Positions 13,216 through 26,000 of a stretch of 64,000 nucleotides of DNA are shown piece by piece. Both the position numbers and the translations under genes were made by a program. Under the pieces are notes generated by a model. That model was not told the origin of the DNA, ran no database searches, and saw only the letters and a program-made list of their open reading frames with translations. The stretch comes from Platanthera guangdongensis (taxonomy: Eukaryota > Streptophyta > Magnoliopsida > Asparagales > Orchidaceae): NCBI GenBank assembly GCA_039583875.1, contig CM077149.1, positions 25,619,194 to 25,683,193 on the forward strand, given 5' to 3'. Every line of letters begins with the position of its first letter. Position 1 is the first letter of the stretch.

Positions 13216-15162
13216 CACCACCATACTTAAACATTTGTTCGTCCCGAGCAAATCATCACTAAGCGGAGTTTAAAAAAGCTAGTTTACTAAGCAATTGCAT
13301 AAATAGTGTACCATGCGAAGTCATACCCTCATGTACAAAAAGCAATAGTAGAAAACTCTTCTATGCATGCATAATAATTTCTAATTTCTATAAACGTAAA
13401 AAAGATATTACGAATACTCCTAAAGTGAATCACGGTGAATCATTCGACTGTGTGTAGAACGAAAGCAGGCAGACAATGAGGTGAGCATTGCCAAAGATCA
13501 GGTCTCAGTAAAATCTCCACAGGAATCCACCAATGTCGGTAAACATATGCTTGCCCGTTCACACTCTCTCCATGACAATAGTTTGACTCAAGCATGAATC
13601 TATAGGACATGGAGTATAATATTGCCTTATGCAAAGGTGGGTATATAAAGATAAACAAGACGGACATGCACATCCAAAATGAGACCGCCCAAAAACACTC
13701 ACAGCTGAACTCAACAGACAAACACGTACGGCGCACCACCAGACTTGGATTTTTGACGGTGCGTGCACGCCCATAACGAACACAATACAACAAAATTTCA
13801 CAACTCAGGAACAATATATATATTTTTCTTTTCTATTCCACATTGGCAATTTTCTTTTTATTTACTATCATATATTTTCTTTCTTTTTTTTTCATTTTTA
13901 TCCAAATAGCCAAAACAAAATATGAGAACACGACAACACCACAAGCAGCACAAACACCAAATAATTGCTCACACATAACGGATAAAAACTACAACAAAAC
14001 AAACTAACCGAGCGACCACATTCAGATGTGCGAGTAGGAAAGGCTATATGGCTTTGGTAGCGAGGCGTAGGGATGTCAAAGGAATGGACAAGCTCAACGG
14101 GGATAGTAACAGATAGATGTCGGGAATGGTACAAGGCTCAAACTAGACTAAGTGACAGACTACATCACGCGTGCACTTGACTAACCATGTACCCATGCTT
14201 CGAGAATTGCTAGGGGCAAGTTCTTAGCCACTGAGAAAAATAATCCTTCCTCCCGACTCAAGCAATACAAGGCTATTGAACTCCCACACCCAATCCTACA
14301 CCACCGTTTGATTCACAACCGGTTTCAAAACTAGAGTACCGTAAACAAAATCTACTTTAATAAAAAAATAGAAACTATAAGCATATAAAGAATTTTAATC
14401 TACACAGACTCTAAGTGATCATGAGTGCACGCCTGGGAAAACTCTTGCTGTCAACATTTTAATCCATCATGCAATCCTAAATCAACACAACATTCTTTAT
14501 TCTACGCACAAGTGATAAATAAGCTCGACGCGTGCAAGCGCTTAAGTATACGCTCTCAAGTGGGTGTTGTGGAGTGCAAATCAAATTCAAATGATATAAC
14601 AAGAAAAGCTTCTAGTATGCAAATTAAATGTACGTGTGAGTGGATAACAACTCAAGTCTCTCCCCCACCAGAATTAATCAATGCAAGCTATCATAAGATT
14701 CACAATAAAAAGAATGAAATATAAGTTAGGGGAGAGGTTACCCCATGCTCAGCAAATGAGCATACCATAAGATACGTGAAAACACAGAAGCAGTTGCGCC
14801 ATACGAAGAATCACAACCCTGCCAATACGATTTGCCATGAATACTTGCAGGGATGAGCTCCACAAAAACAAAAAAATATATACAAAATATAAAGAAATTC
14901 TAAAACTAAAATAGACAAGAAAAATAAAAATGCAGAAAATGTAAGATAAGTACTGGGGTTATTGTCATCCCAGCACAACTTATTCGAAAAACGAAAAGTA
15001 CTTGGTAATTGGCCTATGAAAAGTAAAGTGCACAGATAACTGTTCCATTATCCATTGTGGTAATGCACACCTATACGAAGATAAAACAGTTACTCCTCTA
15101 CCAAAATAATAATACCTGCCCAACATAGGTTGAGGAAATATGAAGTAAGAAGAGGAGGAGCA
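13216..15162 (-). other. TR 3' interior, no gene
   Basis: In element sense this is the sequence downstream of the ORF. It is AT-rich, without a recognisable domain. Next to the LTR is the polypurine-like GTATGGTGGTG (reverse complement of 13216-13226). Confidence 0.6.
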
Positions 15163-16230
15163 CTAGTCCTCGCTCATCTCACTACAAAATAGATCCTTGC
15201 CCAACAAGGTATCGTCAACCACTGATGTGTAGGAAGTGATGGCAATGACATAGGCACCATGCACATCGTCATCCCAACATACCCGTGGAGATTCAACCTG
15301 CACAAGCTCAGATAGAGATGGTGGATCAAGTAATAAAAGAGAAGAAGAACTAAAATAATCAGAATAAGGGAGAGTGATCCCGGTATCACCCTCAGCATGA
15401 TACAAGCATAGATCATTGTCGGTATCATACTGGTCGTAGCATGAGGAACCAAAAAACTCGAGATCCGCGGTGGCAAGAGGAACGACCTCGTCCAATAATG
15501 AGGTGAAAACCTCCACATCCGAAAGGCAACATTCCTCGTCCCATCGGGGTGTGTCATAGTGTTCCAATGATCCACATTCTCCGTCGGAGCTAGTAAAATC
15601 ATCATCCCACTTCGGCGCAACCTCAGGCACCGAAACACCAACAAATACGGCCTCATCAACCAACTCACACAAAAATGGAGAGGCACCATCAGGAAAAAAT
15701 TGCGGAAGGTCAAAACTGCTCTCAAAATCAGGCATAGAATGAGCAGGCCCCATCGCAAAATCAGACTCAGACTCCACCCCATCGATAGGAATAATCTATG
15801 CGTCCAATACAGTAGCATCCATGGATTCCTGATCCGCTTTTTGATGGCTAACACAAGAGTGATCGTCATCACTCAAGGGATGCTCATAAAAAGGAACTGA
15901 GGGACCCATGAAAGATCTGTATGCATCGAGAGATTCTTCAGTAATCTTAACTGGTAAAGAACGAGGAAGATGAGCGATGCCAGTGTATGGGCCAGGCAAC
16001 ACCCTGGTAGGCCTATCCACAATAGTCTTCCGCAAATGGGAGGCTATTGCATGCACACCCTTAGAGGGAGAAAGCTCGGACAAACGAGGGCAATCCTTTG
16101 CCATTTGTCCTACACCTTGACATAGCAAACATCGAATACAATGCTCGGTATTCATAACAGACATGGCATCGATGCATCGACGTAAAGTGTCATAGAGATG
16201 GAACTCAGCTACAAAATACATTGCGAACAA
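15163..16230 (-). pseudogene. TR element ORF with degenerate zinc knuckle
   Basis: One minus-strand frame of about 355 codons is interrupted by a single TAG at 15796-15798. Near its start is CLLCQGVGQMAKDC, which has the CX2CX4xX4C spacing of a Gag zinc knuckle with Gln in place of His. The middle and C-terminal parts are strongly acidic (for example KWDDDFTSSDGECGSLEHYD). It lacks the usual Gag capsid features I would expect. It may be a Gag remnant or a novel protein of this family. It is flanked by LTRs and is the only substantial ORF of the element. Confidence 0.5.
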
Positions 16231-16424
16231 AAATAATTACCAAAAAGGGTACTACACACTAGAATAAAAATATCACAGAACTGTTTTCTAAACAAAAAAT
16301 CAAAAAAGCGCAAAAGAAAAATAAGCAACAAATTTTAAAACTAAAGCAAAGAAGAAACATGAAATGTACAAATGGAAAAAGGATTCTATCTCTTATCTCC
16401 CTCTCCAAAAAATCATACGACTAT

Positions 16425-16444
16425 GTTCCCCGGCAGCGGCACCA
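16425..16444 (-). other. TR primer binding site
   Basis: The minus strand reads TGGTGCCGCTGCCGGGGAAC, six bases inside the LTR edge. It differs at two positions from the TGGCGCCGTTGCCGGGG site at 57274, which is complementary to the 3' end of plant tRNA-Asp. Confidence 0.7.
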
Positions 16445-16450
16445 AAAACT

Positions 16451-18157
16451 TGATGCGTTGAATGACAAGTATACCGGTCGCACAAGTAGTATAAAATTGG
16501 TGAATTTCCCTAAGTATCGATCTCGAGGGAACACAGTAAGGTGGAGTTAATTTTGAGGAAGACTTGAGATTGAAGTCCTTTGGTCGGAGTTAACTAAGGG
16601 GGTTTTGATGATTGAGTAAAAATAAAGTAAAACACTATCAACTACTCCTATGAAACATCGCTATGCGATGCTTCACCAGGCGGGATGGAAGACTACACAG
16701 GCCGCTATGCAACGAATCGCTAGGCGAATGGATGAGTAGGCTTGCGGATGAGGTGGTGAGAATGGCGGAATGAGAGTTGTGAGCACCTCTTCGCTACGCA
16801 CACCTCTAGCAATCGCTAGAGCGGCAGAACCGGACATGGTGGCGGATGAAAATAAAGGCGCTTATCAAGCAACTAAAGAAGTAAAGCAATACAGAATCAC
16901 ATAGACATGAATATAATAAAGCATACAACTAAAGAGAAACAGCATCTACAAATGAAGTTTTAACACACGTATACAACAAGAAAACAAGAACAAGTCAAGA
17001 GATCGACCGAATCTGAAGTCTTACTAAGGGTTCAAGGAATGAATCTCCGGGTTGTCAATCCTAGTCCTAGCTCGGTCCTCAACTGCGTCCAGGGTAGAGA
17101 AGGCTGTCACTACCTTCCAATGGACCCATCTTCTTCGTGTCACGATTACAGAAGAAAGTTACAAGCTTCCCTTTGCTTGTTGGTTAAAGCGTCAAACCCT
17201 ACTTGAAGCTCAAGGATGAAGGAGGAGGCCGGGAGGAAGCTCCGACTTAAATATGGCATTGAAGCTTTCCCCAAGCGCCTCCCTAAGGTGGAAGATGAAG
17301 GGCAATGGTGGAACCCTTCTTCGGAGGCGGAAAATGGTGGAGGAGAAAAACTCTTTTTTTGTGTCTAAAAAATCTGCGCTTTAAATGGACGCAGGTCAGA
17401 AAATTAGGCATGCACGGTTTGGCGCACGGCCGTATGCTAACCGTGTGTTATTAACTTGTAGGCCAAGCTTGCGGATGATGAAGCGTTGACCAGTGCGTTT
17501 TAATTCGTGCACGGGTGATTCCGCCTGTGCAGGAAGGAAATCGCACAAGTAGCGACAGAAAGCAGGAAAACAAGAAAATACAGTGGAACCGTGCGTTTTA
17601 CTCGCACGCGGGCGCTTCAGCCCGTGCGTGAACAAATCACATGATTAACCACAGAGAGCAACAAACAAGAAGCTACAGGAAAACCGTGCATTTCCTTCGT
17701 GCATGGTTCTGAAGAAACCGTGCGTTAATCGTGCATGAGGATCATCGAACTCAGCTCGTCGAAATTCTTCGAGCTCAAGTCAATATTTCAGCTGCACAAA
17801 TAAAACGCACAATCACAAAGAACCGTGTGCTAAGAAAACAAATGACCGTCCATTTTTCTTAATTCAGAAGTCCTGCCTTGGGGAAAACACACCACCTGCA
17901 CAGCAAAAACCAAAACTGGAGCACAAGCTCCCAACACCCATACACAATAAAAAATGAACAAAAAGAATCATGGGGAGCACCATGTCCATACCCCCACCAA
18001 AAGAAAGCGCAAGTGCCACCCAAGTGCCAAAACAATACACCTATCGTAAAATACTATATATATGTAATAACAACGATAACATACTAAAAGTGAAGTGCAA
18101 GTGCGTTAAAACTAGCCCAGATGAGTCCGAAAAATCCTATATAAATCGGACTCATCA
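16451..18157 (-). repeat. TR 5' LTR (right copy)
   Basis: It pairs with 11510-13215. The same GCACGG/CCGTGC stem units are seen at 17400-17840 and TCGTCGA-like words at 17755-17775. Confidence 0.9.
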
Positions 18158-18929
18158 GTCCCGATCGGTGAGTATGAAATTAGCTCGAATGCTCAAAGAG
18201 ATGGAGATTAACCTGGTGTATAAGGACCATTCGGAAGGGTATATGGGGTACTTGACTGCAATGAGCATAGTCTATGATATTCGAGACCGAATCTGAGCAA
18301 AGCAAGGAAAGGATGGGACAATGGCCCCGACAATCAAGTAAATCAAAGATGGTACTACTGACAAGTATTCCCTAAAAGACGACCTCGTCCATCTCCATGG
18401 CCGGCTCTACATTCCCAAAGACGGCAAAATTCGGGAAGATATCCTGAGAGAGGCACATTACACTCAGTATTCGGTGCATCCTGGGATTACCAAGATGTAC
18501 GACGACTTGCAGAAGACCATATGTTGGCTGGGAATGAAGAGGAATGTTAGATATTTTGTTATGCACTGCGAGGCCTGTCAAAGGTTGAAGGCAGAGTGCA
18601 GGAGCCCCGATGGATTATTACAGTCATTTCCCATCCCCAAGTGGAAGTTCGAGGATGTCTCCATAGACTTCATCCACGGATTCCCTCGCTCACACTCAGG
18701 GAATGATTTAGTCTGGATAATCATTGACCGCCTAACGAAGGTAGCCAGGTTTAATCCTATGAGGAAAGAAGCTCATGTGGATGTTTTGGTACGCCTCTTT
18801 GTGGAGCAATTTGTGCAGTATCATGGCGTGCCAAGGACAATTGTTTCTAACCTGAATGGTCGGTTTACCTCTAAGGAATGGAAGGGTGTACATGCATACT
18901 TGGGTTCGCGCCTTACCTTTAGCACAACG
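18158..18929 (+). pseudogene. Gypsy G0 integrase, 3' piece
   Basis: This continues G0 after the TR insertion. It has the integrase HHCC region (HYTQYSVHPG...CEACQRLKAEC) and the catalytic-core start (VSIDFIHGFPRS, then WIIIDRLTKVARF). The second catalytic site, normally SDRDxRF, reads SNLNGRF, so the acidic residue is lost. There are also internal stops near 18296 and 18340. The frame is cut at 18930 by a new LTR start just where FSTAFHPQ would follow. Ty3/gypsy, probably Tekay/Del-like. Confidence 0.85.
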
Positions 18930-19208
18930 TGTAATGCCCCAAAACTCAAAAGAGGGAAGGGTAGCATTTAGAGTCGAGTTTGGGGCCTAGTAAGGGTCAC
19001 ACGGCCTGGGACATAGGTATGTCCAGGGCCTTGTCGTGCTCGGGTTCGACGAACTTTTCGAGTGGTCGACGAAATGCGTTAGACAATATTTGGTGGTCGG
19101 GCACACAGCCTGAGACACGGGCGTGTCCAGGGCCGTGTCTTGCTCTGTGTTGGCAGAGTGGTGTAGAGTAAGGCACAAGGCCTGGGAGGCGGGCGTGTCT
19201 AGGTCGGA
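18930..19208 (+). repeat. Tekay-type LTR H, first part
   Basis: It begins TGTAATGCCCCAAAACTCAA, very like the element-sense start of the LTR of chromovirus B (TGTAACGCCC.GAAACTCAAA). Units of the form CACACGGCCTGGGACA and GACACGGGCGTGTCC follow within 70 bases, with TCGACGAA words between. It is interrupted at 19209 by SIRE C1 and resumes at 50424. No 3' end of H is visible. Confidence 0.65.
19204..19208. repeat. Target-site duplication TCGGA, left copy
   Basis: The partner copy is at 50419-50423, directly after the 3' LTR of C1. Confidence 0.85.
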
Positions 19209-20839
19209 TTTTGGATACCTAGTTTGATGTGAGCTAGGTTCACTAACTAGGATGATTGACCCAACATGTATAGTCAGGGTCATGTTTGTGTCCTAGAGTT
19301 TATGCTAAGTCCTTAAAATCAACATTATATGGACCAGCGAACAAAAGACAGCAGAAGACTCAGACTTAGAAGAAAATCAAGTTCAAGAAGTTAGTTCGAC
19401 GTTCGTCAAACTCAGCTCGATGAAATTCATGCTCCGCTCGATGAAATCAAAGTTAATTCTCTGAGTTGAACTTGACGATATTCGAGCTCAGGTCAACAAA
19501 TTCTGGTAGTTCAGCCTTCAACAATTTCTTTCAGAGTACTTCCGCTGAACTCAGGTCGACGAAGATAGATTATCAGCTCAATGAACTTGGACCACAGATT
19601 TGACAAGATTATTCGTAGAATGAAGTTCTAAACTCAGGTCGACGTACTTGGTTCTCAGGTCGGCGAACAAGAATTCTCAGGTCGATGAATAAGATTTCTC
19701 AGGTCGACGAACTGTGATCCCAGGTCGACAAAATCTATTCTCTGGTCGACAATTGATGTGTAGTTCCTGACTTAGAGTTTTCGCTCTCTTCTGTCCATAT
19801 TCTTTATATTATTTAGCCGTAATTCCTGAATAATTAATGCTTATATTCACTGAATATAGCCGTTAGTTGCATCATTGATTATGGTCTTCATCAGTTTAAT
19901 TACTTGTTCTCTTAATGGGACAGTTGGGGAAATTCATTAATGAAAATATTCTCTCCAGCCGATTTTCATTCTCCAGGCCGTCAGCAATTAATGTAGACAA
20001 TGCAAAATTCAAAGGAGAATTTTACAGAGATATATAAAAGGGATTTTCTTTTCAGTCAAAAAAGGAAGGATATAGAGAATACAGAACTGATATACACAGA
20101 ACACAAGAAATCATTTAAGAGAAATAATTCTGCTCTGTCTTCATCAAGCGTTCTTCTTCCAGCAAGATTTCAAGAGACAATCAACTTCAATCTGTCTACA
20201 GCTTTTTGGAGAACTTTTTCAAGAAGACCTACTCACCCTGCAAAGCTCTCAATCTTCCTGAATAGAAATTCATCTTAGGTGGAGCTTTGTCACCATCAAG
20301 GATCAACAAGTCTTCTCAGTTGTTTTGAGAAAAGAGAAGACAACATATAGTTTTATTTGTTTCACCCCACTGTACACAGGGTTCTAGCTCCCTTCAAAAG
20401 TTAAACAATTGGTTGCAAGTCTCCTGATCAAAAGACTTGATTTGATTTTTGGGCACCTGATCAAAAGCCTGAAGGGTTTCCTGATCTACCTGAATTAGAT
20501 CTTGTGGTGACAGGAACCAGAGCAAAAACATGATTGGTGGTAGGACACCTGATCAAAAACCTGAGTGGATTCCTACTAGGGTGGTAGAAGAGTGGATGTA
20601 CCCAAGTTTTAGGAGAACCACTAGAAAATTCTTGTGTCGTCTGTGATGCTCTCTTAATCTTATTGTGTGCTGCTTGCTGAATAATTTAGTTTTATTTCCG
20701 CACTAATTGATTACACAAATAAGTATTACTATTTTAATTTCGTAATAAAAATCTAATAAGATTTTAAAATACTCTATTCACCCCCCTCTAGAGTTAAACA
20801 GTCTAACCCCTCAGGTGGTATCTTTCATACCATCCTTCA
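19209..20839 (+). repeat. C1 5' LTR
   Basis: It begins TTTTGGATACC (a decayed TGTTGGATACC) and ends CATCCTTCA. The U3 part (19390-19752) is crowded with GGTCGACGAA and GCTCGATGAA-like words. A TATA box TATATAAAA lies at 20031-20039, downstream of that cluster. It matches 48834-50418 along its length. Confidence 0.9.
20031..20039 (+). promoter_or_regulatory. TATA box of C1 LTR
   Basis: TATATAAAA in the context ACAGAGATATATAAAAGGG, conserved in the 3' LTR at 49609-49617. It follows the inverted-repeat cluster by about 280 bases, as expected for a U3 promoter. Confidence 0.65.
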
Positions 20840-20840
20840 A

Positions 20841-20853
20841 TTGGTATCATAGG
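20841..20853 (+). other. C1 primer binding site
   Basis: TTGGTATCATAGG follows the LTR by one base. It resembles the initiator tRNA-Met site TGGTATCAGAGC, with decay. Confidence 0.75.
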
Positions 20854-20944
20854 GTGTGTTTTCTTTGGTTTCATAGATCCACATCTGAACCAAGATCCTT
20901 ATTAGATTTTTTCTCACTTCTTTAGTTTTTCTATTGTTACAACA

Positions 20945-23091
20945 ATGGCACAGAATAAAGATTATGCTAGCACCAGGACACTAGTCTGCAACTTGAACAA
21001 ATTTGCACTCTGGAAGGCAAGAATCAAGGTTTACATGAATTCTATTGATGATGATATTTTCAATTTATTTTGACAGGTCCTCCTCAACCAACAACATCTA
21101 CATCCACATCAACTTCAAGCACTCATGCAGTTCCACGACTTGAGTGGACTGATGCTCAGAATAAAGCCAAAATAGCTGATGCAAAAGCTATGAATATACT
21201 GGCCCAAACTATATCAGATGACATATTTCAAAAGGTGCCTGAATGCACTTCTGCCAAATAAATCTAGGACTCTCTAAACTAGATGGTGGTTGGCTCAGTA
21301 GATGAAAGAAAGGACAGAAGATCCCTCCTAATATCTCAATATGAGAACTTCAAGAAGGAGGAATCTGAAACAGTGGCTGAGATATATAACATGCTTAATG
21401 TTATCATCAATGAACTAAAGACCATGGATAAAGATATCTCCTTAGCTAAGATTAATGAAAAGATCCTAATGTGCTTCCCCAACACTTGGGATTCCAGGAT
21501 CTGGCCAATCAAGGAAGCCTGAAGTTTGAATGAGATATCCACTGAATCTCTCCTTGGAAAGCTAAAATCCTATAAGTAGTTAATCAAGACCAGAGAGGTT
21601 GCTGAACTGAAGGCCTCAACCTCTTCAATGAAGGAGCACAATATTTCTTTCAAAGTAATAGAAGAATTAGAAACCCTTCCTGCCGATGAAGAGTTGATGA
21701 GTTTACTGGCCAAAAGATTCTACAAACTAGCCAAGAAAGGCTTCAGGAGAAGGCCATCCAAATGTGATGATAAACCTAAGTATGACAGAACTGCTACCAA
21801 GGAGATTGTCTGCTTTGGATACAGAAAGCCTGGGCAAATTCTCCCTAAATGTCCAAAAGCTCAGAAAAGAGATAGAATAAAAGAGAAAGAGAACAAAAAG
21901 AACTCAAGAAGGAACTCAAGAAAACACTCCTCCAACAAACATAAAAGAAAGGAAAAAGGCTTCATTGCTGAAACTTGGAGTGATACTAATGAAGATACCT
22001 CATCTTCTAGCTCCAGTGAAGATGAAGAAGAAGACAAGGCAAGATAAGTTTGCCTCATGGCAATCAATGCCTCATGCAACAGGCCTAATGCTGAAGACCA
22101 AGCAGAAACTCATTCTGAGGAATCAGAAGAGGAATCAAAGATAGAAGAGGATCATGTAATCTCTTCTTTTGACTTCAATTCTATTGATTTGAAAAATGAA
22201 TTCAAAGCTTTATGTAATGACCTAATAAAATCTGAAAAAGAAATCAAAATACTAAGAGATAGGCAATCTGAATCTGATAATCCATTTGCTGAAAACACTA
22301 AGCTTAAAGATGATTTAGTTTTAGAAAATGAACAAATCATTTCTCTGAAAACAGAATTATGTGAGTCCAAGAAACTTGAGGAATCTCTCAATGGGAGAAG
22401 CCTTAAGCTGATGGATATTACAAGTACAGTCAATGCCAGACTGAATGGCAAGCTGGGCTTAGGTGCTTCATTAAGCTTACCTCCCATACTTAAGAAAAAT
22501 ATATTGTCAAGCCCCATAAAATTTGTTCCAGAAAAAGGAAAAGAAGTTATATACAATAAGCAACCCATAGAAGGCTTACTTAAATCTAAAAACCAACGCA
22601 ATAGAAACAAGAAAAACCTAAATAAAAATAATGTTCAACATAATTCGTCGAACTTCGATCGACAAAATGTGGTTAGTTCGTCGAACTCCGATTGACAATC
22701 TATGAACGCCAACATTAGCCATAATATTTCGCCTTACTGCGATCGACGAATCTTGTATGGTTCTTCGAGCTTAGATCGACGAACTTGGGGCCTAGAAAAT
22801 GAATGTATTCATTCTCTAAGCAGAGATCGACGATCTCATCCCATTTCGTCGAACTCCGATCGAAGAACTTATAAGATTTTGTCGAACCCAGTCAGACTTA
22901 ACAAAAATCATAACTTTAACAAAAATTTTAATCAACCTAGAAAACCTGTTAATCCATTTGCTATTTGGGAAATTCCACCTAGGAGATACCATCCCTCAGG
23001 ATATAAATCTCAACCTAAAATTTTTGTTATATCAAGTTTTTCATATCAGAAAAATAAAGTACCCGAGGTAATCTGGGTCAAGAACAACTAA
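20945..23091 (+). pseudogene. C1 gag
   Basis: The start ATGGCACAGAAT lies about 90 bases after the primer site. The first part encodes KFALWKARIKVYMNS, then shifts frame near 21070 and continues in one frame through ERKDRRSLLISQYENFKKEE and KASTSSMKEHN. A decayed zinc knuckle follows (CFGYRKPGQILPKC, with the second Cys and the His replaced), then a coiled-coil-like acidic stretch (22080-22440). The C-terminal part (22640-22890) encodes repeated SSNSDRR-like peptides because the TCGTCGA/TCGACGA inverted repeat runs through it. It ends TAA at 23089-23091; protease follows in the same frame. SIRE elements are known for separating gag from pol by a stop. Confidence 0.8.
22640..22890 (+). repeat. 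TCGTCGA..TCGACGA array inside gag
   Basis: About seven imperfect units of the form TCGTCGAAC-6 bases-ATCGACGA, complete or half, at irregular spacing. Each complete unit is an inverted repeat with 7-base arms. The same unit occurs in the 3' region of pol (26285-26560) and, as half-sites, in the LTR. Confidence 0.8.
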
Positions 23092-26000
23092 TTTTTTCCT
23101 TTGCAGATGAAGAGCTGTCCAGCTTTTAATCAACAATGGTATCTGGATAGTGGATGCTCCAAGCATATGACTGGCAGCAAGGACAACCTAAATAATTACA
23201 AGTCTAAGCTAGGTCCAAAGGTGATCTTTGGGGACTCAAATTGTGGTCAGTCTGAAGGCTTTGGAGAAGTTTAGATTGGAGCAGTCACTTTTAAAAAGGT
23301 TACATATGTAAGTGGACTGAAACATAACCTCATCTCCATAAGTCAACTATATGATGAAGGTTATCAAGTATCTTTTAACTCAAGCTCTTGTATTATTTCT
23401 ACTAAAGAAAACCAAACTATTTTAATTAGAAATAGACAAGATAATATATATGTAGTTAATTTTCAATCTGCAACATCAGATATTTATTTATTTAATCTTG
23501 TTAATAATCAAAATGATTTATGTCATAAAAGATTAGGACATGTTAATATGAAAACCATTGGTAGGTTATCTAAAGAAAACCTTGTTAGAGGATTGCCTTC
23601 TGATCCCTACAAGAAGAAAGGCCTCTGCATGGCTTGTCAATTAGGCAAGCAAACTAAATCTAGCTTTAAATCAGTTAATAAGAGTGATTCACCTAGGATC
23701 TTGTACTTGCTACACATGAACCTTTTTGGCCCTATTGCTGTACAAAGCCTAGGAGGGAAATCTTATACTGTAGTTATTGTAGATGACTTCTCAAGATTCA
23801 CTTGGGTGTTCTTTCTAAGATCTAAGTCATATACATTCAAGGTTCTTACAGATTTTCTCAAGACCATACAGTTTAAGTACTCTACTCAAGTTACATTGAT
23901 CAGAAGTGATCATGGTACTGAGTTTGAGTCTCTTCTTATGCATGAGTTCTGTGAGAAGGAAGGTATCAAGCATTGCTTCTCATCTCCTAGAACTGCTCAA
24001 CAAAATGGGTTAGCTGAAAGGAAAAATAGAACCCTAATTGAAGCTGCAGGCACATTACTTGCAGATGCTTACATGCCCCTATCCTTTTGGGCAGAGGCTG
24101 TGAGCACAACAAACTATGTACTGAGCAGAAGCTTAATACATAAACTTTAGAATCAGACTACCTATGAATTACTTAAAGGGAAGAAACCTAAAATCACCCA
24201 TTTTAAAATATTTGGTTGCATATGCTATATTCATAACAATGACAAGAAATATATTAGAAAGTTTGAAGCTAAGGCTGCAGAGGGAATTTTTCTAGGATAT
24301 TCTCAACTCATCAAAGCTTATAGGGTGTTTAATAAATCTACATTAAAAATTGAGAAATCTATTCATGTGACTTTTGATGAAGCTAATATGTCTTATAAGG
24401 AGAAAGAAATATCTACCAACAGCACTTTGCAGGTCCCTCACTTGTGTGAAAGATTGGATGATCTAAGCCTCACTCAATAGGGTCCAATACATCCCTCTCC
24501 CTAAGTTGAAGAAGAAAGTGAAGAAGAAAGTTTAGAGATGACTGAACCCTAACCAATAGCTAATAAAATTCCACAAGAGGAATTTATTCCACAAGCTGTT
24601 GCCCAACCAGCTCCTCCCACTGATTTTATCACACTTAGAGATCATCCTAGATCTCAAGTGATTGGAGACATTTCAGCTGGTGTGCAAACAAGGCATCAAC
24701 TCAACCCTGACTTGATGTTTGCTTGTTTCCTCGCTCAACTTGAGCCCCAATCCATTAAAGATGTACAGCAAGATCCCCACTGGATCATTACAATACAAGA
24801 GAAGCTCAATCAATTTGAGAGATGTAGATTTTGGAAATTAGTTCCTAGATACAAAGACTACCCAGTCATTGGAACCAAATGGGTGTTTAGAAATAAGTTG
24901 GATGCAGAAGGCAACATTATGAGGAACAAGGCAAGGCTAGTAGGTCAAGGCTATAGGCAAGAGGAAGACATTGACTATGATTAGACATTTTATCATGTTG
25001 CAAGGATTAAGGCTATAAGAATCTTCCTGGCATATGCTGCATTCAAAAGGTTCAAAGTCTACGAAATGGATATTAAAAGTGATTTTCTAAATGGAGAACT
25101 CAAAGAAGAAGTATATGTGGAGCAACCACCATGTTTTATCTCTCCAACCTATCCCTCTTATGTCTTTAGATTGCATAAAGCTCTCTATGGTTTAAAGCAA
25201 GCTCCAATAGCTTTGTATGAGACCTCAGCTAGGCTCTTGTTAGAGCATAAATTTTCTAGAGGCATTGTGGATAGGACTCTTTTTATTAAGCATCATAAAG
25301 ATAAAATCTTATTAGTATAAATTTATGTAGATGATATCATATTTGGCTCAACTGATCCCAAACTATGCAAAACGTTTTCTGACCTTATGCATTCAAAGTT
25401 TGAGATGAGTAGCATTGGTCAACTTTCATATTTCCTTGGTCTCCAAGTGAAGCAATCATTTGATGGTATCTTCATCTCCCAATCTAAATATGCTAAGGAG
25501 CTTATTAAAAGATTTGGGATGTGTGATGCCTCAACAATGAAGATACCCATGACTACAAATGTTGTGATAGATTCTGACGTGCATGGAAAATCTGTTGATT
25601 AGAAGTTGTATAGGGCCATTGTTGGGTCCCTATAATAACTCACAACAAGTAGGACCAACATCATGTTTGCTAAATGCATTTGTGCTAGGTTTCAAGTGAA
25701 CCCATAGAATCTCACTATATTTTGCTAAAAAGGATTTTGAGATATATAAAGGGTTGTCCAAATCTAGGACTTCTATATCCATCAGTGTCAAAATTTGACT
25801 TAACTGGATTTTAAGATGCTGACTATATTGGATGTAGAGTGGACAGAAAAAGCACAACAGGAATATATCAGTTCCTTGGTGATAGGCTAGTGTCCTGGTT
25901 CTGTAAAAAGCAAACCTCTTTGTCCACATCAACTGCAGAAGCAGAATACATAGCTGCTGGCAGTTGCTGCTCACAGGTTTTGTGGATACAAAACCAACTA

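Larger units (their letters stand above)
11510..18157 (-). mobile_element. Non-autonomous Athila/Tat-like LTR element (TR)
   Basis: A complete element with LTRs of 1706 and 1707 bases (11510-13215, 16451-18157), TGATG...CATCA termini and a perfect GTCCC duplication. It is oriented on the minus strand. The primer site next to the right LTR reads TGGTGCCGCTGCCGGGGAAC, close to the tRNA-Asp-type site of Athila. The left LTR is preceded, in element sense, by GTTTAAGTATGGTGGTG, with CTCGGGACGAACAAA just upstream, a motif pair I associate with Athila/Tat 3' ends. The 3.2 kb interior has no protease, reverse transcriptase or integrase. It carries only one ORF of about 355 codons. It must rely on another element for movement. 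Confidence 0.85.

Noticed and set aside
15174..15872. 232-codon minus-strand frame overlapping the TR ORF
   Set aside because: It is the shifted shadow of the acidic TR ORF; the zinc-knuckle frame at 15163-16230 is the better candidate.
21861..22610. Serine- and leucine-rich minus-strand frames in C1 gag
   Set aside because: They are antisense shadows of the lysine- and glutamate-rich gag frame.
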